From assembly GCA_035293985.1 (NCBI GenBank), contig DATGLS010000045.1, positions 186,001 to 250,000 on the forward strand: a stretch of DNA of 64,000 nucleotides. The letters are read 5' to 3'. The position numbers and the translations under genes are program-made. The notes under the pieces are model-generated. The model saw only the letters and a program-made list of their open reading frames with translations. It did not search any database and was not told where the DNA came from. This stretch comes from JAVDCA01 sp035293985. Its GTDB lineage: Bacteria > Pseudomonadota > Alphaproteobacteria > Rhizobiales > Xanthobacteraceae. Positions 50,346 to 59,491 of this stretch are shown in pieces. The number at the start of each line of letters is the position of its first letter. Position 1 is the stretch's first letter.

Positions 50346-51011
50346 CGAATCTCCGGCCCCTTGTTATCCCCGCGCCTCCTCATACTCCAATAGGACCGTG
50401 TGGTTAACTGAATCTTGCCCGGTTGGGGGTTGCCGGCGGCGCCCGCCGAAACATCGCGGCGCGGCAGCCCGCCGGGCCCGTGGTCCCCACGAATTCCGCT
50501 TGCGGCTCAAGGTACTGGCGCAAAACCACAAGCTCGGCTTGCCAAGCCGCCCATGCCCGCCTTATGTAGGGGTTGCTGGCGATTCAAGACTTCCGGTTCT
50601 GCCGCGTTCAGGCATCCGGCACGCTTGAGCCACGACCCCGCAGGAAGGGCCGCAGGAGGCGGCGGATGGCGGAGGTCGGCTGCAGCCGATGCCTTATTTC
50701 GAAGGATGACCGGAATGCGCCCGCGGCCACGAGGCCGTTACGCGCGAAACAATCGCCGGCGCAACACGACCTGGCCGCGCCGCCCGGCGTTGCCACGATC
50801 TTCAAGTCGCTCAATCCAAGGGTCCGGATAATGCGGACGATGCCCAACGAGAACCGAGTGTGCTGCCGGACGGCCGCGCACCCGCGCCCGTCGCATCGCG
50901 CACGGCCGTCCCCGCGTTTCAACCCACAATTCGGTGCGTCTCAATGCGTCCTCGGCCCGCCGCTTCGGCGCCGGACGAGCCCTCACGAGCGCGCCGCCAA
51001 GAGTCGGTTCT
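50346..51011. other. Long leader region upstream of rne
   Basis: This 666-base gap lies between the divergent amidase and RNase E genes. It holds no reading frame with plausible coding character, no tRNA and no terminator that I can recognise. RNase E genes often have long structured 5' leaders through which RNase E limits its own mRNA; GC-rich inverted segments here would allow that, but I cannot fold it reliably by eye. Confidence 0.4.
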
Positions 51012-54000
51012 ATGGCCAACAAAATGCTCATCGATGCGACCCATCCGGAAGAGACCCGGGTGGTCGTGCTACGTGGAAATCGGGTCGAGGAATTCGACTT
51101 CGAATCGGCTAACCGCAAGCAGCTCCGCGGCAACATCTATCTCGCCAAGGTCACCCGCGTGGAGCCCTCGCTCCAGGCAGCCTTCGTCGACTATGGCGGC
51201 AATCGCCACGGGTTCCTCGCCTTCAGCGAAATCCATCCCGACTATTATCAAATCCCCGTCGCCGATCGGCAGGCGCTGATCGACGAGGAGGAGCGCGCCC
51301 ATCGCGACGCCGAAGCGGAAGCCGACCGGCGCGCCGGCGGCAACGGCCGTCACCATCACCGGCGCGCGGCCGGGCGGCGCGACGACGCGACGCAACACAG
51401 TGAGCCGATCGAGGGCGCCAGCGAGGCCGAAAGTGCGGTCGAGGGCAACGGCGGCGAGGCCGAGGAGCTCAGTCACGATGGCCCCACCGACATCGCGGCC
51501 GAGACGCCGGTCGAACCGATGGAATTGGCGCCGATGGAATTGCCGCCGCCTCCACCCGAGGCTGCGGCGGAGCAATGGGCGAGCCATGCGGCATCCATTA
51601 CGCCGAGCGAGCCGACCGAACCGGCCGTCGACGAACCCGCCAATCATTGGGACGGCGAGACGTCCGCGACCCAAGCCGACGAGCCGGTCACGGCCGCGGA
51701 CGCCGGGCAATCAACCGCGGCCCAAGGCGGCCAGGAAGGCGGCGACGAGCACGGCGAGGAACACCACGAGCGCGACGGCGCGGCCGAGCGCGCCGATGAG
51801 GCATCCGAGAACGGCCACGACGGCGAGGAGGAGGAAGTCGTCGAGTCGGTCGGGGGCGCCGACGTGATGGAGGAGGTTCCCGACCGCGTGCCGCGGCTGC
51901 GGCGGCAGTACAAGATTCAAGAGGTGATCAAGCGCCGGCAGATCATGCTGGTGCAGGTCGTCAAGGAAGAGCGCGGCACCAAGGGCGCCGCGCTGACGAC
52001 TTACCTCTCGCTCGCCGGCCGCTACTCGGTGCTGATGCCGAACACGGCGCGCGGCGGCGGCATCAGCCGCAAGATCACCAATTTCCAGGACCGCAAGCGG
52101 CTCAAGGAAGTCGCCCAGGAGCTGGAAGTGCCGGAGGGCATGGGCGTGATCCTGCGCACCGCCGGCGCGGCACGCACCAAGCCGGAGATCAAGCGCGACT
52201 TCGAATACCTGATGCGCATGTGGGAGACGGTGCGCGACGTGACGCTCAAGTCGACCGCGCCGACGCTCGTCTACGAGGAAGGCTCGCTCGTCAAGCGCTC
52301 GATCCGCGACCTCTACAACAAGGACATCGACGAGGTGATCGTCGCGGGTGAGGCCTCCTACCGGGAAGCTCACGACTTCATGCGCATGCTCATGCCGAGC
52401 CATGCGCGCAACGTGAAGCCTTATCACGAGACCCAGCCGATCCTCACCCGGTTCGGCATCGAGAGCCAGCTCGACGCCATGTTCTCGCCGGTCGTGCAGC
52501 TGCGCTCGGGCGGCTACATCGTCATCAACCAGGCAGAGGCGCTGGTCGCAATCGACGTCAATTCCGGCCGCGCCACCCGCGAGCACCACATCGAGGACAC
52601 GGCGCTCAAGACCAACCTCGAGGCCGCCGACGAGATCGCCCGCCAGCTCCGCCTGCGCGACCTCGCCGGCCTGATCGTCATCGACTTCATCGACATGGAC
52701 GAGAAGCGCAACAATCGCTCGGTCGAGCGCCGGCTCAAGGAGGCCCTCAAGCACGACCGCGCCCGCATCCAGGTCGGCCGCATCTCGCATTTCGGCCTGC
52801 TCGAGATGTCGCGCCAGCGCATTCGCACCAGCGTGTTGGAAAGCTCGACCGACAAATGCCCGCATTGCGGCGGCACCGGGCATGTGCGCTCGGTCGCGTC
52901 GGTCGCGCTGCAAGTCTTGCGCATGATCGAGGAGACGCTGCTGCGCGGCGGTACGCATAATCTGTCGGTGCGCACGCGCTCCGACATTGCGATTTATGTG
53001 CTCAACCACAAGCGCGCCCATTTGCGCGACCTCGAGGAACGTTTCCGCATCGCGATCACGATCAGCGCGGATGCGGCCATGGGCGGGCAGACGCCGTTCA
53101 TGATCGAGCGCGGCGAGCAGGTGCACAGCGTCGAGCAGGCGCGCGCGATCGCGGCCGCCCAGCCGGTGCCGACACCTGTGGTCGAGCCGGAATACGACGA
53201 GGAGCCGATCGCAGAGGACGCGGAGGCCGAGGAGAGCGAGGCCGGGGCGGAGGAGGAAGCCGCCGAGGGCGACGACGCGGCCGAAGGCATGACGGAAGGC
53301 CTGACGGAAGGCCTGGCCGAGACCGATGACCGCGACGAGATGCGCGGCGACGCGGGTGGCGAGACGGGTGGCGCCGGCGATGGCGGCCGCCGCCGTCGGC
53401 GGCGGCGGCGACGCGGACGCCGCGGCGAAGGCCGCGAGGGTGGCGCATTCGCCCACGAGGCCGGTCCCGAGCATGCCGGCGCGTACGAGGGTCACGACCC
53501 GGACAACGGCGAGGCAGGTGGCGAGACAAGCGGGGAGCATGGTGATGAGGCCGAGGGTGGCGAGCACGAGGCGGCCCACGCCGGCTCGGGCGAGCCGCGC
53601 GAGCACGCGCCCCACCTCAACGGCGACGGCGACCGCCGCCGGCGCCGGCGTGGACGCCGCGGCGGGCGCCGCAACCGGCGCGACCGCGAGGGCGAGGGCC
53701 ACATGGCACCGGACAGCGCATCGGACATGGCACCGGACATGGCGTCGGATATGGCGTCCGGCATGACACACGGCATGGACGAGGTGCACGAAGGCCAAGC
53801 GGAAGGTCATGCTGAGGGTCCTGCGCCGCACGGCACGATCGAGCCCGAGCTCGCCCATGCGGTCGCGGACTTCGGCGGGCCGGCGGTCGCGCCCCCGACG
53901 ACCAACCTGGGGAGCGAACCGGCCGCACCGACCGAGCCGCCGACGCATCACGAGGCCGCACACGCCGAGCCCGCCGCGCACGAGCCGCCGCGGCGGCGCT

Positions 54001-54188
54001 CGACCGTGCGCGAGCCGGCGCCGCTTGCGTTCGATGAGGGCGCGTCCACGTTCGCCCAGCCAGTGCCACCGCCGTCGGCCGAGCCGGCCCCCGCTCCGGC
54101 GGCCGCCGAACGGCACGAGCCGGCGGCGGACGATGCCGCGAAGCCGCGTCGCACCGGCTGGTGGGCGAAGCGCGTGCTCGGCGGCTGA
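51012..54188 (+). CDS. rne: Ribonuclease E
   Basis: This endoribonuclease is the core of RNA decay and the degradosome. The 1058-residue protein starts MANKMLIDATHPEETRVVVL. Its S1 domain is interrupted by an acidic Glu/Ala-rich insertion (about residues 95-290), a feature of alphaproteobacterial RNase E. The catalytic half continues with RYSVLMPN, VAIDVNSGRATR and FIDMDEKRNNR, and the zinc-link cysteines in DKCPHCGGTGH (about 614-617). The C-terminal scaffold (from about 720) is disordered: acidic, with two Arg blocks and a short Met-Ala-Pro-Asp/Ser-Asp repeat near 53700-53770. Confidence 0.95.
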   Translation: MANKMLIDATHPEETRVVVLRGNRVEEFDFESANRKQLRGNIYLAKVTRVEPSLQAAFVDYGGNRHGFLAFSEIHPDYYQIPVADRQALIDEEERAHRDAEAEADRRAGGNGRHHHRRAAGRRDDATQHSEPIEGASEAESAVEGNGGEAEELSHDGPTDIAAETPVEPMELAPMELPPPPPEAAAEQWASHAASITPSEPTEPAVDEPANHWDGETSATQADEPVTAADAGQSTAAQGGQEGGDEHGEEHHERDGAAERADEASENGHDGEEEEVVESVGGADVMEEVPDRVPRLRRQYKIQEVIKRRQIMLVQVVKEERGTKGAALTTYLSLAGRYSVLMPNTARGGGISRKITNFQDRKRLKEVAQELEVPEGMGVILRTAGAARTKPEIKRDFEYLMRMWETVRDVTLKSTAPTLVYEEGSLVKRSIRDLYNKDIDEVIVAGEASYREAHDFMRMLMPSHARNVKPYHETQPILTRFGIESQLDAMFSPVVQLRSGGYIVINQAEALVAIDVNSGRATREHHIEDTALKTNLEAADEIARQLRLRDLAGLIVIDFIDMDEKRNNRSVERRLKEALKHDRARIQVGRISHFGLLEMSRQRIRTSVLESSTDKCPHCGGTGHVRSVASVALQVLRMIEETLLRGGTHNLSVRTRSDIAIYVLNHKRAHLRDLEERFRIAITISADAAMGGQTPFMIERGEQVHSVEQARAIAAAQPVPTPVVEPEYDEEPIAEDAEAEESEAGAEEEAAEGDDAAEGMTEGLTEGLAETDDRDEMRGDAGGETGGAGDGGRRRRRRRRRGRRGEGREGGAFAHEAGPEHAGAYEGHDPDNGEAGGETSGEHGDEAEGGEHEAAHAGSGEPREHAPHLNGDGDRRRRRRGRRGGRRNRRDREGEGHMAPDSASDMAPDMASDMASGMTHGMDEVHEGQAEGHAEGPAPHGTIEPELAHAVADFGGPAVAPPTTNLGSEPAAPTEPPTHHEAAHAEPAAHEPPRRRSTVREPAPLAFDEGASTFAQPVPPPSAEPAPAPAAAERHEPAADDAAKPRRTGWWAKRVLGG

Positions 54189-54194
54189 GCCGCC

Positions 54195-56252
54195 ATGCAG
54201 AGCCGCTACGTGGAGTCCGACGCGGGCGCGGCGATCGAGCGCTACGCCCGCGTGGGCGTCGGCCGCGATCTCGCGCTGCGCGTCTACACGACACGGCTGC
54301 TCGGCCAGGATCCGCGCCTCGTCCTGCACGGCGGCGGCAATACCTCGGTCAAGACGACCGTGCCGGACCTGCTCGGCCAGGGCACCGCGGTGCTCTGCGT
54401 CAAGGGCACCGGCTGGGACATGGGCGCGATGGAGCCGCCCGGCATGCCGGCGGTGCGCATGGAGCCGCTGCTCAAGCTGCGCGGGCGCGAGGCCGTCAAC
54501 GACGAGGAAATGGTGCGCTTCCAGCGCGCGAGCCTGATCGATCCGATGGCGCCGAACCCGTCGGTCGAGACGCTGCTGCATGCCTTCGTGCCGCACAAGT
54601 TCGTCGACCACACGCACGCGACCGCGATCCTGAGTCTCTCCGATCAGCCGGACGGCGAGGCGATCTGCGCCGACGTGTTCGACGGGCGGATGGGCATCGT
54701 GCCCTACATCATGCCAGGCTTCGCGCTGGCGAAAAAATCCGCCGAGGTGTTCGAAGCAAACCCGAAGGCCGAAGGGCTGATCCTGCACAAGCACGGCATC
54801 TTCACGTTCGGCGCGAGCGCGCGCGACGCCTATGAGCGCATGATCGAGATGGTGTCGCGCGCGGAAGCGCGCCTCGCGCAGAACCGCAAGTCCGTGTTCG
54901 TCACCGCGCAGCTGCCGCAACAATGCGCCGCGCTCGCCGTCGCGGCGCCGATCGTGCGCGGTGCCTGCAGTCTCGAGGAGACGACCGACGGCGCCTGGCG
55001 GCGGCTCATCCTCGAGTTTCGCGGCGGCGATGCCGTGCGGACGTTCGTGGACGGCGCCGAGGTCGCGCGCTACAGCCAGGCCGGCGTGGTGACGCCGGAC
55101 CACACGATCCGCACCAAGAACTGGCCGCTGGTGCTGCCGGCGCCGGCGGATGGCAAGGCGGAGGAGTTCAAGCGCGCGGCCGCCGCCGCGGTCGCGGTCT
55201 TCATCGAGCGATACAAGGCCTATTTCGCCCGCAACAACGCGCGCGTCGGCGGCACGAAGAAGATGCTCGATCCCCTGCCCCGGGTCGCGCTCGTTCCCGG
55301 GCTCGGCCTGTTCGGCCTCGGCCGCTCCAAGAAGGACGCCAAGGTCGCGGCCGACCTCGCCGAGGCCGCCATCGAGTCCATCACAGACGCGGAAGCGATC
55401 GGCCGCTTCGAGTCGATCTCGGAAGCCGACATGTTCGATGTAGAATACTGGTCGCTCGAGCAGGCGAAGCTCGGCTCGGCGAAAGAGCTGCCGCTCGCCG
55501 GCCAGGTCGCGGTCGTCACCGGCGCCGGCGGGGCCATCGGGGCCGCGACCGCCCGGGCGTTTGCGGCGGCCGGGGGCGAGGTGGCGCTGCTCGACGTCAA
55601 CGAGGAGGCGGCGCGCGCGGCCGCCAAGGCGATCGGCGGCGCGGCGCTGGCGGTGAGATGCGACGTCACCGACGCATCGTCGGTGCACGACGCCTTCGAC
55701 CAGGTGGCGGCGCATTTCGGCGGCGTCGACATCGTGGTGTCGAATGCGGGCGCCGCCTGGCAAGGCCGCATCGGCGAGGTCGACGAAGCGATTTTGCGCC
55801 AGAGCTTTGAATTGAACTTTTACGGCCACCAGCGGGTCGCGCAAAACGCGGTGCGTATCATGCTGGCGCAGGGCACCGGCGGCTGCCTCCTGTTCAACGT
55901 GTCGAAGCAGGCGATCAATCCGGGGCCGAATTTCGGCCCCTACGGCCTGCCCAAGGCGGCGACGCTCTTCCTCGTGCGCCAATACGCCCTAGACTACGGC
56001 GCCGACGGCATCCGCGCCAACGCTGTCAATGCCGACCGCATCCGATCCGGCATTCTCACCGACGCGATGATCGCGCAGCGCTCGCTGGCGCGCGGCCTTT
56101 CCGAGAAGGAGTACATGAGCGGCAACCTGCTCGGCCGCGAGGTGACGGCGCAGGACGTCGCGCAGGCCTTCCTCGCGCAGGCGCTCGCGCTCAAGACCAC
56201 CGCCGACGTGACCACGGTCGACGGCGGCAACATCGCGGCGGCGCTACGCTGA
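54195..56252 (+). CDS. Bifunctional aldolase / short-chain dehydrogenase
   Basis: This 685-residue fusion has a class II (RhaD/FucA-like) aldolase N-half (about 1-400) with HGGGNTSVKTTV, metal histidines in HKFVDHTHATA, and LILHKHGIFTFG. The C-half (about 435-685) is an SDR dehydrogenase with VTGAGGAIGAATARAFA, SNAGAAWQG, the serine in LFNVSKQ and active-site YGLPK. Relatives act on sugar phosphates such as rhamnulose-1-phosphate or related 2-keto sugars; the substrate here is not fixed. It starts six bases after the rne stop without a clear ribosome-binding site. Its stop overlaps that of the convergent DUF1275 gene. Confidence 0.9.
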   Translation: MQSRYVESDAGAAIERYARVGVGRDLALRVYTTRLLGQDPRLVLHGGGNTSVKTTVPDLLGQGTAVLCVKGTGWDMGAMEPPGMPAVRMEPLLKLRGREAVNDEEMVRFQRASLIDPMAPNPSVETLLHAFVPHKFVDHTHATAILSLSDQPDGEAICADVFDGRMGIVPYIMPGFALAKKSAEVFEANPKAEGLILHKHGIFTFGASARDAYERMIEMVSRAEARLAQNRKSVFVTAQLPQQCAALAVAAPIVRGACSLEETTDGAWRRLILEFRGGDAVRTFVDGAEVARYSQAGVVTPDHTIRTKNWPLVLPAPADGKAEEFKRAAAAAVAVFIERYKAYFARNNARVGGTKKMLDPLPRVALVPGLGLFGLGRSKKDAKVAADLAEAAIESITDAEAIGRFESISEADMFDVEYWSLEQAKLGSAKELPLAGQVAVVTGAGGAIGAATARAFAAAGGEVALLDVNEEAARAAAKAIGGAALAVRCDVTDASSVHDAFDQVAAHFGGVDIVVSNAGAAWQGRIGEVDEAILRQSFELNFYGHQRVAQNAVRIMLAQGTGGCLLFNVSKQAINPGPNFGPYGLPKAATLFLVRQYALDYGADGIRANAVNADRIRSGILTDAMIAQRSLARGLSEKEYMSGNLLGREVTAQDVAQAFLAQALALKTTADVTTVDGGNIAAALR

Positions 56253-57008
56253 CGACCGCGCGAACACGCGACGCAGCGCCCACACGGCGAGCGCGGCCGC
56301 AAGCGCGATCGGGGCGAGAACTGACCACACACTGAGCTGCGCGAAAGCGAGCGCGCCGACGATCGTGCCGGCAAGAAAGCCGAGCACGACCGGCCACAGC
56401 CGCTCGAGCCGCTCGCGCACTTGCGCGTGCTCGGCGGCAAGGGCGGCATCATCAGGTGCGCGTCGCCGTGCCCGCATCATCAGGAACAGCTCCGTCGCAT
56501 CGACGGCGAGCTGGCTCGTATTCGTCGTCATCACGTTGGTCGATGGTGCGCCTCTGATGAGCAGCCGCACGAGCCCGCTCTGCACGCCCATCGCGGCGAG
56601 ACCGCAGAGGCTTGCGCACACCGCGGCGGCGTCGTTCGGGCTCGCGATCGGCGCGCCGAGCCGCAAGGCGATGAAGAGACCCGCGAGCAACACGGTCTCG
56701 AGCGCGAGTGCCCCGGCAAGCGCAGCGCGCGCGCGTCGCGCCGCGGGTCCCGCCATCACGGTGACGACAACGCAGGCGAGGAAGAAAGCCGGAATCGCCG
56801 TCAGCTTGACCAGCCCGCCGTTCTCGTGCTCGACGAGCTGCGTTCCGGCAAGCACGAAGCTGCCGGTGACCTGCGCGACGAACAGGCCGAACAACGCCAG
56901 GAAGGTGCAGCTGTCGACGTAGCCAGCGAGCAGGCTCAACAGGACGGGCACTGGTTTTGGGATGGTCGGAATATCAGCGGCCACATCAGCCCCCTGCGAT
57001 GGTGTCAC
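56244..57008 (-). CDS. DUF1275 (YoaK-family) membrane protein
   Basis: This 254-residue polytopic inner-membrane protein has about six hydrophobic segments, with the family pattern VLLSLLAGYVDSCTFLALFGLFVAQVTGSF and MTTNTSQLAVDATELF. Function of the family is unknown; small-molecule transport has been proposed. The start is a GTG at 57008. The 3' end overlaps the convergent aldolase/SDR gene by nine bases. Confidence 0.88.
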   Translation of the reverse strand: MTPSQGADVAADIPTIPKPVPVLLSLLAGYVDSCTFLALFGLFVAQVTGSFVLAGTQLVEHENGGLVKLTAIPAFFLACVVVTVMAGPAARRARAALAGALALETVLLAGLFIALRLGAPIASPNDAAAVCASLCGLAAMGVQSGLVRLLIRGAPSTNVMTTNTSQLAVDATELFLMMRARRRAPDDAALAAEHAQVRERLERLWPVVLGFLAGTIVGALAFAQLSVWSVLAPIALAAALAVWALRRVFARSSA

Positions 57009-57060
57009 CCCGTCGGAGGATAACGCCTTTTGGCCTTGGGCCGATCCCTCGCGCGCGTGC

Positions 57061-58269
57061 TCAATCGCTCGCCAGGATGACGTTCTTCACCAGCGGATAG
57101 ATCTGCCCCTCCCACTTGCGGCCGCTGAACACGCCATAGTGGCCGACGCCCGGCTGCATATGGTGGCGCTTGAGGTAGGGGCGCAGGCCGACGCAGAGGT
57201 CGTGCGCCGCGACCGTCTGGCCGATCGCGCAGATGTCGTCCTTCTCGCCCTCGACGGTGAGCAGCATGGTGCGCCGGATCGCCTTAGGCTCGACCCTCTC
57301 GCCGCGGAACCTCAGCGTGCCGCGCGCCAGCGCGTAGTCCTGGAAGACGAGGCGCACGGTCTCCAGGTAGAACTCGGCCGTGAGGTCGAGCACGGCGAAA
57401 TACTCGTCGTAGAAGTCCTTGGTCGCCTTGGCCTTGGCGTGCTCGCCCTTCACGAGGTTGTCGTAGAGCTCGCGGTGCGCCTTGAGATGGCGCTCGATGT
57501 TCATACTCATGAAGGCGGCGAGCTGGACGAAGCCCGGGTAGACGCGGCGGAAGGCGCCGTCGTAGCGAAACGGCACGCGCGCGATCAGGTGGCGCTCGAA
57601 CCAGTCCATCGGCTTCGACACCGCGAGCTCGTTGACCTTGGTCGGGTTGACGCGGCAATCGATCGGGCCGGCCATCAGCGTCATGCTGCGCGGCTGCGCC
57701 GGATTGCCATCCTGCGCCATCACGGCCGCGGCGACCAGCGCTGCAACACAGGGCTGGCAGACGGCCAGCATGTGCGCGCCGCCGCCCATCGCCTCGAGGA
57801 AGCGGATCAGGTGATCCACGTAGTCGTCGAAGCCGAAGCAGCCCTGTGACGTCGGCACGTCGCGCGCATTGTGCCAATCGGTGACATAGACGTCGTGCTC
57901 GGGCAACATGGTGCGCACGGTGCTGCGCAACAGCGTCGCGAAATGGCCGGACAGCGGCGCGATCAGCAGCACGCGCGGCTGCGTCTGGGCGATGTCCTTC
58001 TTGAAATGCAGAAGCGTGCCGAACGGCGTCGTGAGCGTCGCCTCCTCGCACACCGCGACCTCGCGGTTGCCGACCGTGACGGTGGCGATGCCGAATGGCG
58101 GCCGGTGGTGGGTCAGGCCGGCGCGCGCGATCAGCTCATAGGCGGCGGTGAGGTTGCGCAGCACCGCGTGGTCCATGGGACGCCATCCGGACGCCGCCAT
58201 CGCGTAGCCGGCGAGCGCCCGCACGGGAATCATGATGTCGCTGTGGGCTTGATACGCTTGGTAGAGCAT
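57061..58269 (-). CDS. phaZ: Intracellular polyhydroxybutyrate depolymerase
   Basis: This enzyme mobilises stored PHB granules. The 402-residue protein has the alpha/beta-hydrolase pattern of the cytoplasmic PhaZ group: VLLIAPLSGHFATLLR, VYVTDWHNARDVP, and a nucleophile elbow AVCQPCV in which cysteine (about residue 171) replaces serine, as is usual for this family. A late histidine follows in GVGHYGVFSGRKW. There is no signal peptide, consistent with intracellular use. The start at 58269 (MLYQAYQAHSD) matches relatives. It is divergent from the GST gene across a 267-base region holding the palindrome at 58453-58475. Confidence 0.93.
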   Translation of the reverse strand: MLYQAYQAHSDIMIPVRALAGYAMAASGWRPMDHAVLRNLTAAYELIARAGLTHHRPPFGIATVTVGNREVAVCEEATLTTPFGTLLHFKKDIAQTQPRVLLIAPLSGHFATLLRSTVRTMLPEHDVYVTDWHNARDVPTSQGCFGFDDYVDHLIRFLEAMGGGAHMLAVCQPCVAALVAAAVMAQDGNPAQPRSMTLMAGPIDCRVNPTKVNELAVSKPMDWFERHLIARVPFRYDGAFRRVYPGFVQLAAFMSMNIERHLKAHRELYDNLVKGEHAKAKATKDFYDEYFAVLDLTAEFYLETVRLVFQDYALARGTLRFRGERVEPKAIRRTMLLTVEGEKDDICAIGQTVAAHDLCVGLRPYLKRHHMQPGVGHYGVFSGRKWEGQIYPLVKNVILASD

Positions 58270-58452
58270 CGCGGGCCGCGCGCGAGCGCGCAGCCATCCC
58301 CTGGTCGAGCACTACCCGGCGTCTGCACGCTAATGCATTTCGTGGTGCGCCGCGAGATGAAAAATGGATGACCCGGGAGCGTGTGGAAAGTCCGGTCCGG
58401 CGTCGTTCTCACGCCGCCGTGGATGATCCGTTGATTTTTGGTGCTCTCGGGA

Positions 58453-58475
58453 AAGCAATTGATATATCATTGCTT
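58453..58475. promoter_or_regulatory. AT-rich palindrome upstream of the GST gene
   Basis: AAGCAAT (58453-58459) and ATTGCTT (58469-58475) are perfect inverted arms around TGATATATC, which itself overlaps a ten-base palindrome TGATATATCA. It stands out in a GC-rich background, lies 61 bases before the GST start and in the phaZ divergent region. It looks like an operator; the regulator is unknown. Confidence 0.45.
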
Positions 58476-58536
58476 CTGGTTCATCCGCGGGTCGCCGGGC
58501 CCGCGGGCAGCGACGCATCATTGGCGGACGTGACCC

Positions 58537-59193
58537 ATGGCCCCGGCAAAGCTCACCATCAACAGCAAAAACTACGGCTCCTGGTCGCTGCGCGGCTGGT
58601 TGCTGTGCAAAATGTCCGGCATCGCATTCGAGGAGGAAATGCTCTCGAGCGACGATCCGACGATTCGCGCCGAGCTCCTGCTGCTCTCGCCGTCGTTTCT
58701 GGTGCCCTGCCTCACGCATGAGGGCACGAAAGTGTGGGACACGCTGGCGATCGCCGAGTACCTCAACGAGGTCATGCCCGATGCCGGCCTGCTGCCGGCG
58801 GCGCGCGCTGCCCGTGCGCGCTGCCGCACGATCAGCGGCGAGATGCATTCGGGCTTCAGCAACCTGCGCTCGGCCCTGCCGATGAACATCAAGGGGCGTT
58901 TTCCGGGCTTCAAGGTGTGGGCCGGCGCCGCCGCGGACATCGAGCGCGTGATGGCGATCTGGCGCGAAAGCCTCGCCGTCTCGAAGGGCCCGTTCCTGTT
59001 CGGCGCGGCGCCGTGCATGGCCGACGCCATGTACGCGCCGGTGTGCACGCGCTTTCTCACCTACGACGTCAAGCTCGACTCCGAATGCGCCGCCTACTGC
59101 CGCGCCATCATGGGCCTGCCCTACATGCAGGAGTGGGTCGCGGCCGCGAAAGCCGAGCACGAGGAGGTGCTGGAGCTCGACGTGGAGTTTTAG
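58537..59193 (+). CDS. Glutathione S-transferase family protein
   Basis: This 218-residue cytosolic protein has a thioredoxin-like N-domain (LTINSKNYGSWSLRGWLLCK with the usual Ser/Tyr region; cis-proline in FLVPCLTH; DTLAIAEYLNE as the glutathione gamma-glutamyl site) and an all-helical C-domain (from about 90, PCMADAMYAPVCTRF). The substrate is unknown. Close relatives are annotated only as GST-family. It is a single gene, downstream of the AT-rich palindrome. Confidence 0.9.
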   Translation: MAPAKLTINSKNYGSWSLRGWLLCKMSGIAFEEEMLSSDDPTIRAELLLLSPSFLVPCLTHEGTKVWDTLAIAEYLNEVMPDAGLLPAARAARARCRTISGEMHSGFSNLRSALPMNIKGRFPGFKVWAGAAADIERVMAIWRESLAVSKGPFLFGAAPCMADAMYAPVCTRFLTYDVKLDSECAAYCRAIMGLPYMQEWVAAAKAEHEEVLELDVEF

Positions 59194-59244
59194 GCCGCGT
59201 CCTGTCGGCCATCGTCCGGTACGGCATTTTGCCGTAGTTTGGGA

Positions 59245-59460
59245 ATGGCGAAGCGAGAACCACCGCCCACGGCCCGCCTTGAGGCGCGACTGCCCGCTGA
59301 TGTGCACGCGCTGCTCGAGCGCGCGGCCGAGATCCAAGGGCGTAGTCTCACCGAAAAATGCAGGCTTTCTATCAACACCACGCTTTCGAGTCGCTGCCAA
59401 GCAATGCCCGACGTCTTTGGCTGCTGGTCGCCACTGCGGCCAAGGTTTCTCCCTGCCCCC
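59245..59460 (+). pseudogene. Relic of a DUF1778-antitoxin / GNAT-toxin pair
   Basis: The frame from ATG 59245 (MAKREPPPTARLEARLPAD) reads like the DNA-binding start of a DUF1778 (TacA-type) antitoxin through RAAEIQGRSLTE. From about 59358 a different frame reads FYQHHAFESLPSNARRLWLL and VATAAK, which matches the C-terminal end of GNAT toxins of the TacT type. The natural order is antitoxin then toxin, so one deletion has removed the back of the antitoxin and most of the toxin and joined the stubs out of frame. Neither protein can be functional. The right boundary is approximate. Confidence 0.65.
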
Positions 59461-59491
59461 GAGGGCTGACAGGTTTGGTCGGCAACCACCA

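Noticed and set aside
50415..50831. 138-codon frame in the rne leader
   Set aside because: Low-complexity Pro/Arg/Ala composition, several competing overlapping frames, and no ribosome-binding site.
51711..55982. Minus-strand open frame of 1423 codons opposite rne and the aldolase/SDR gene
   Set aside because: Longest frame of the window, but antisense to two clear genes and without any recognisable domain or start context.
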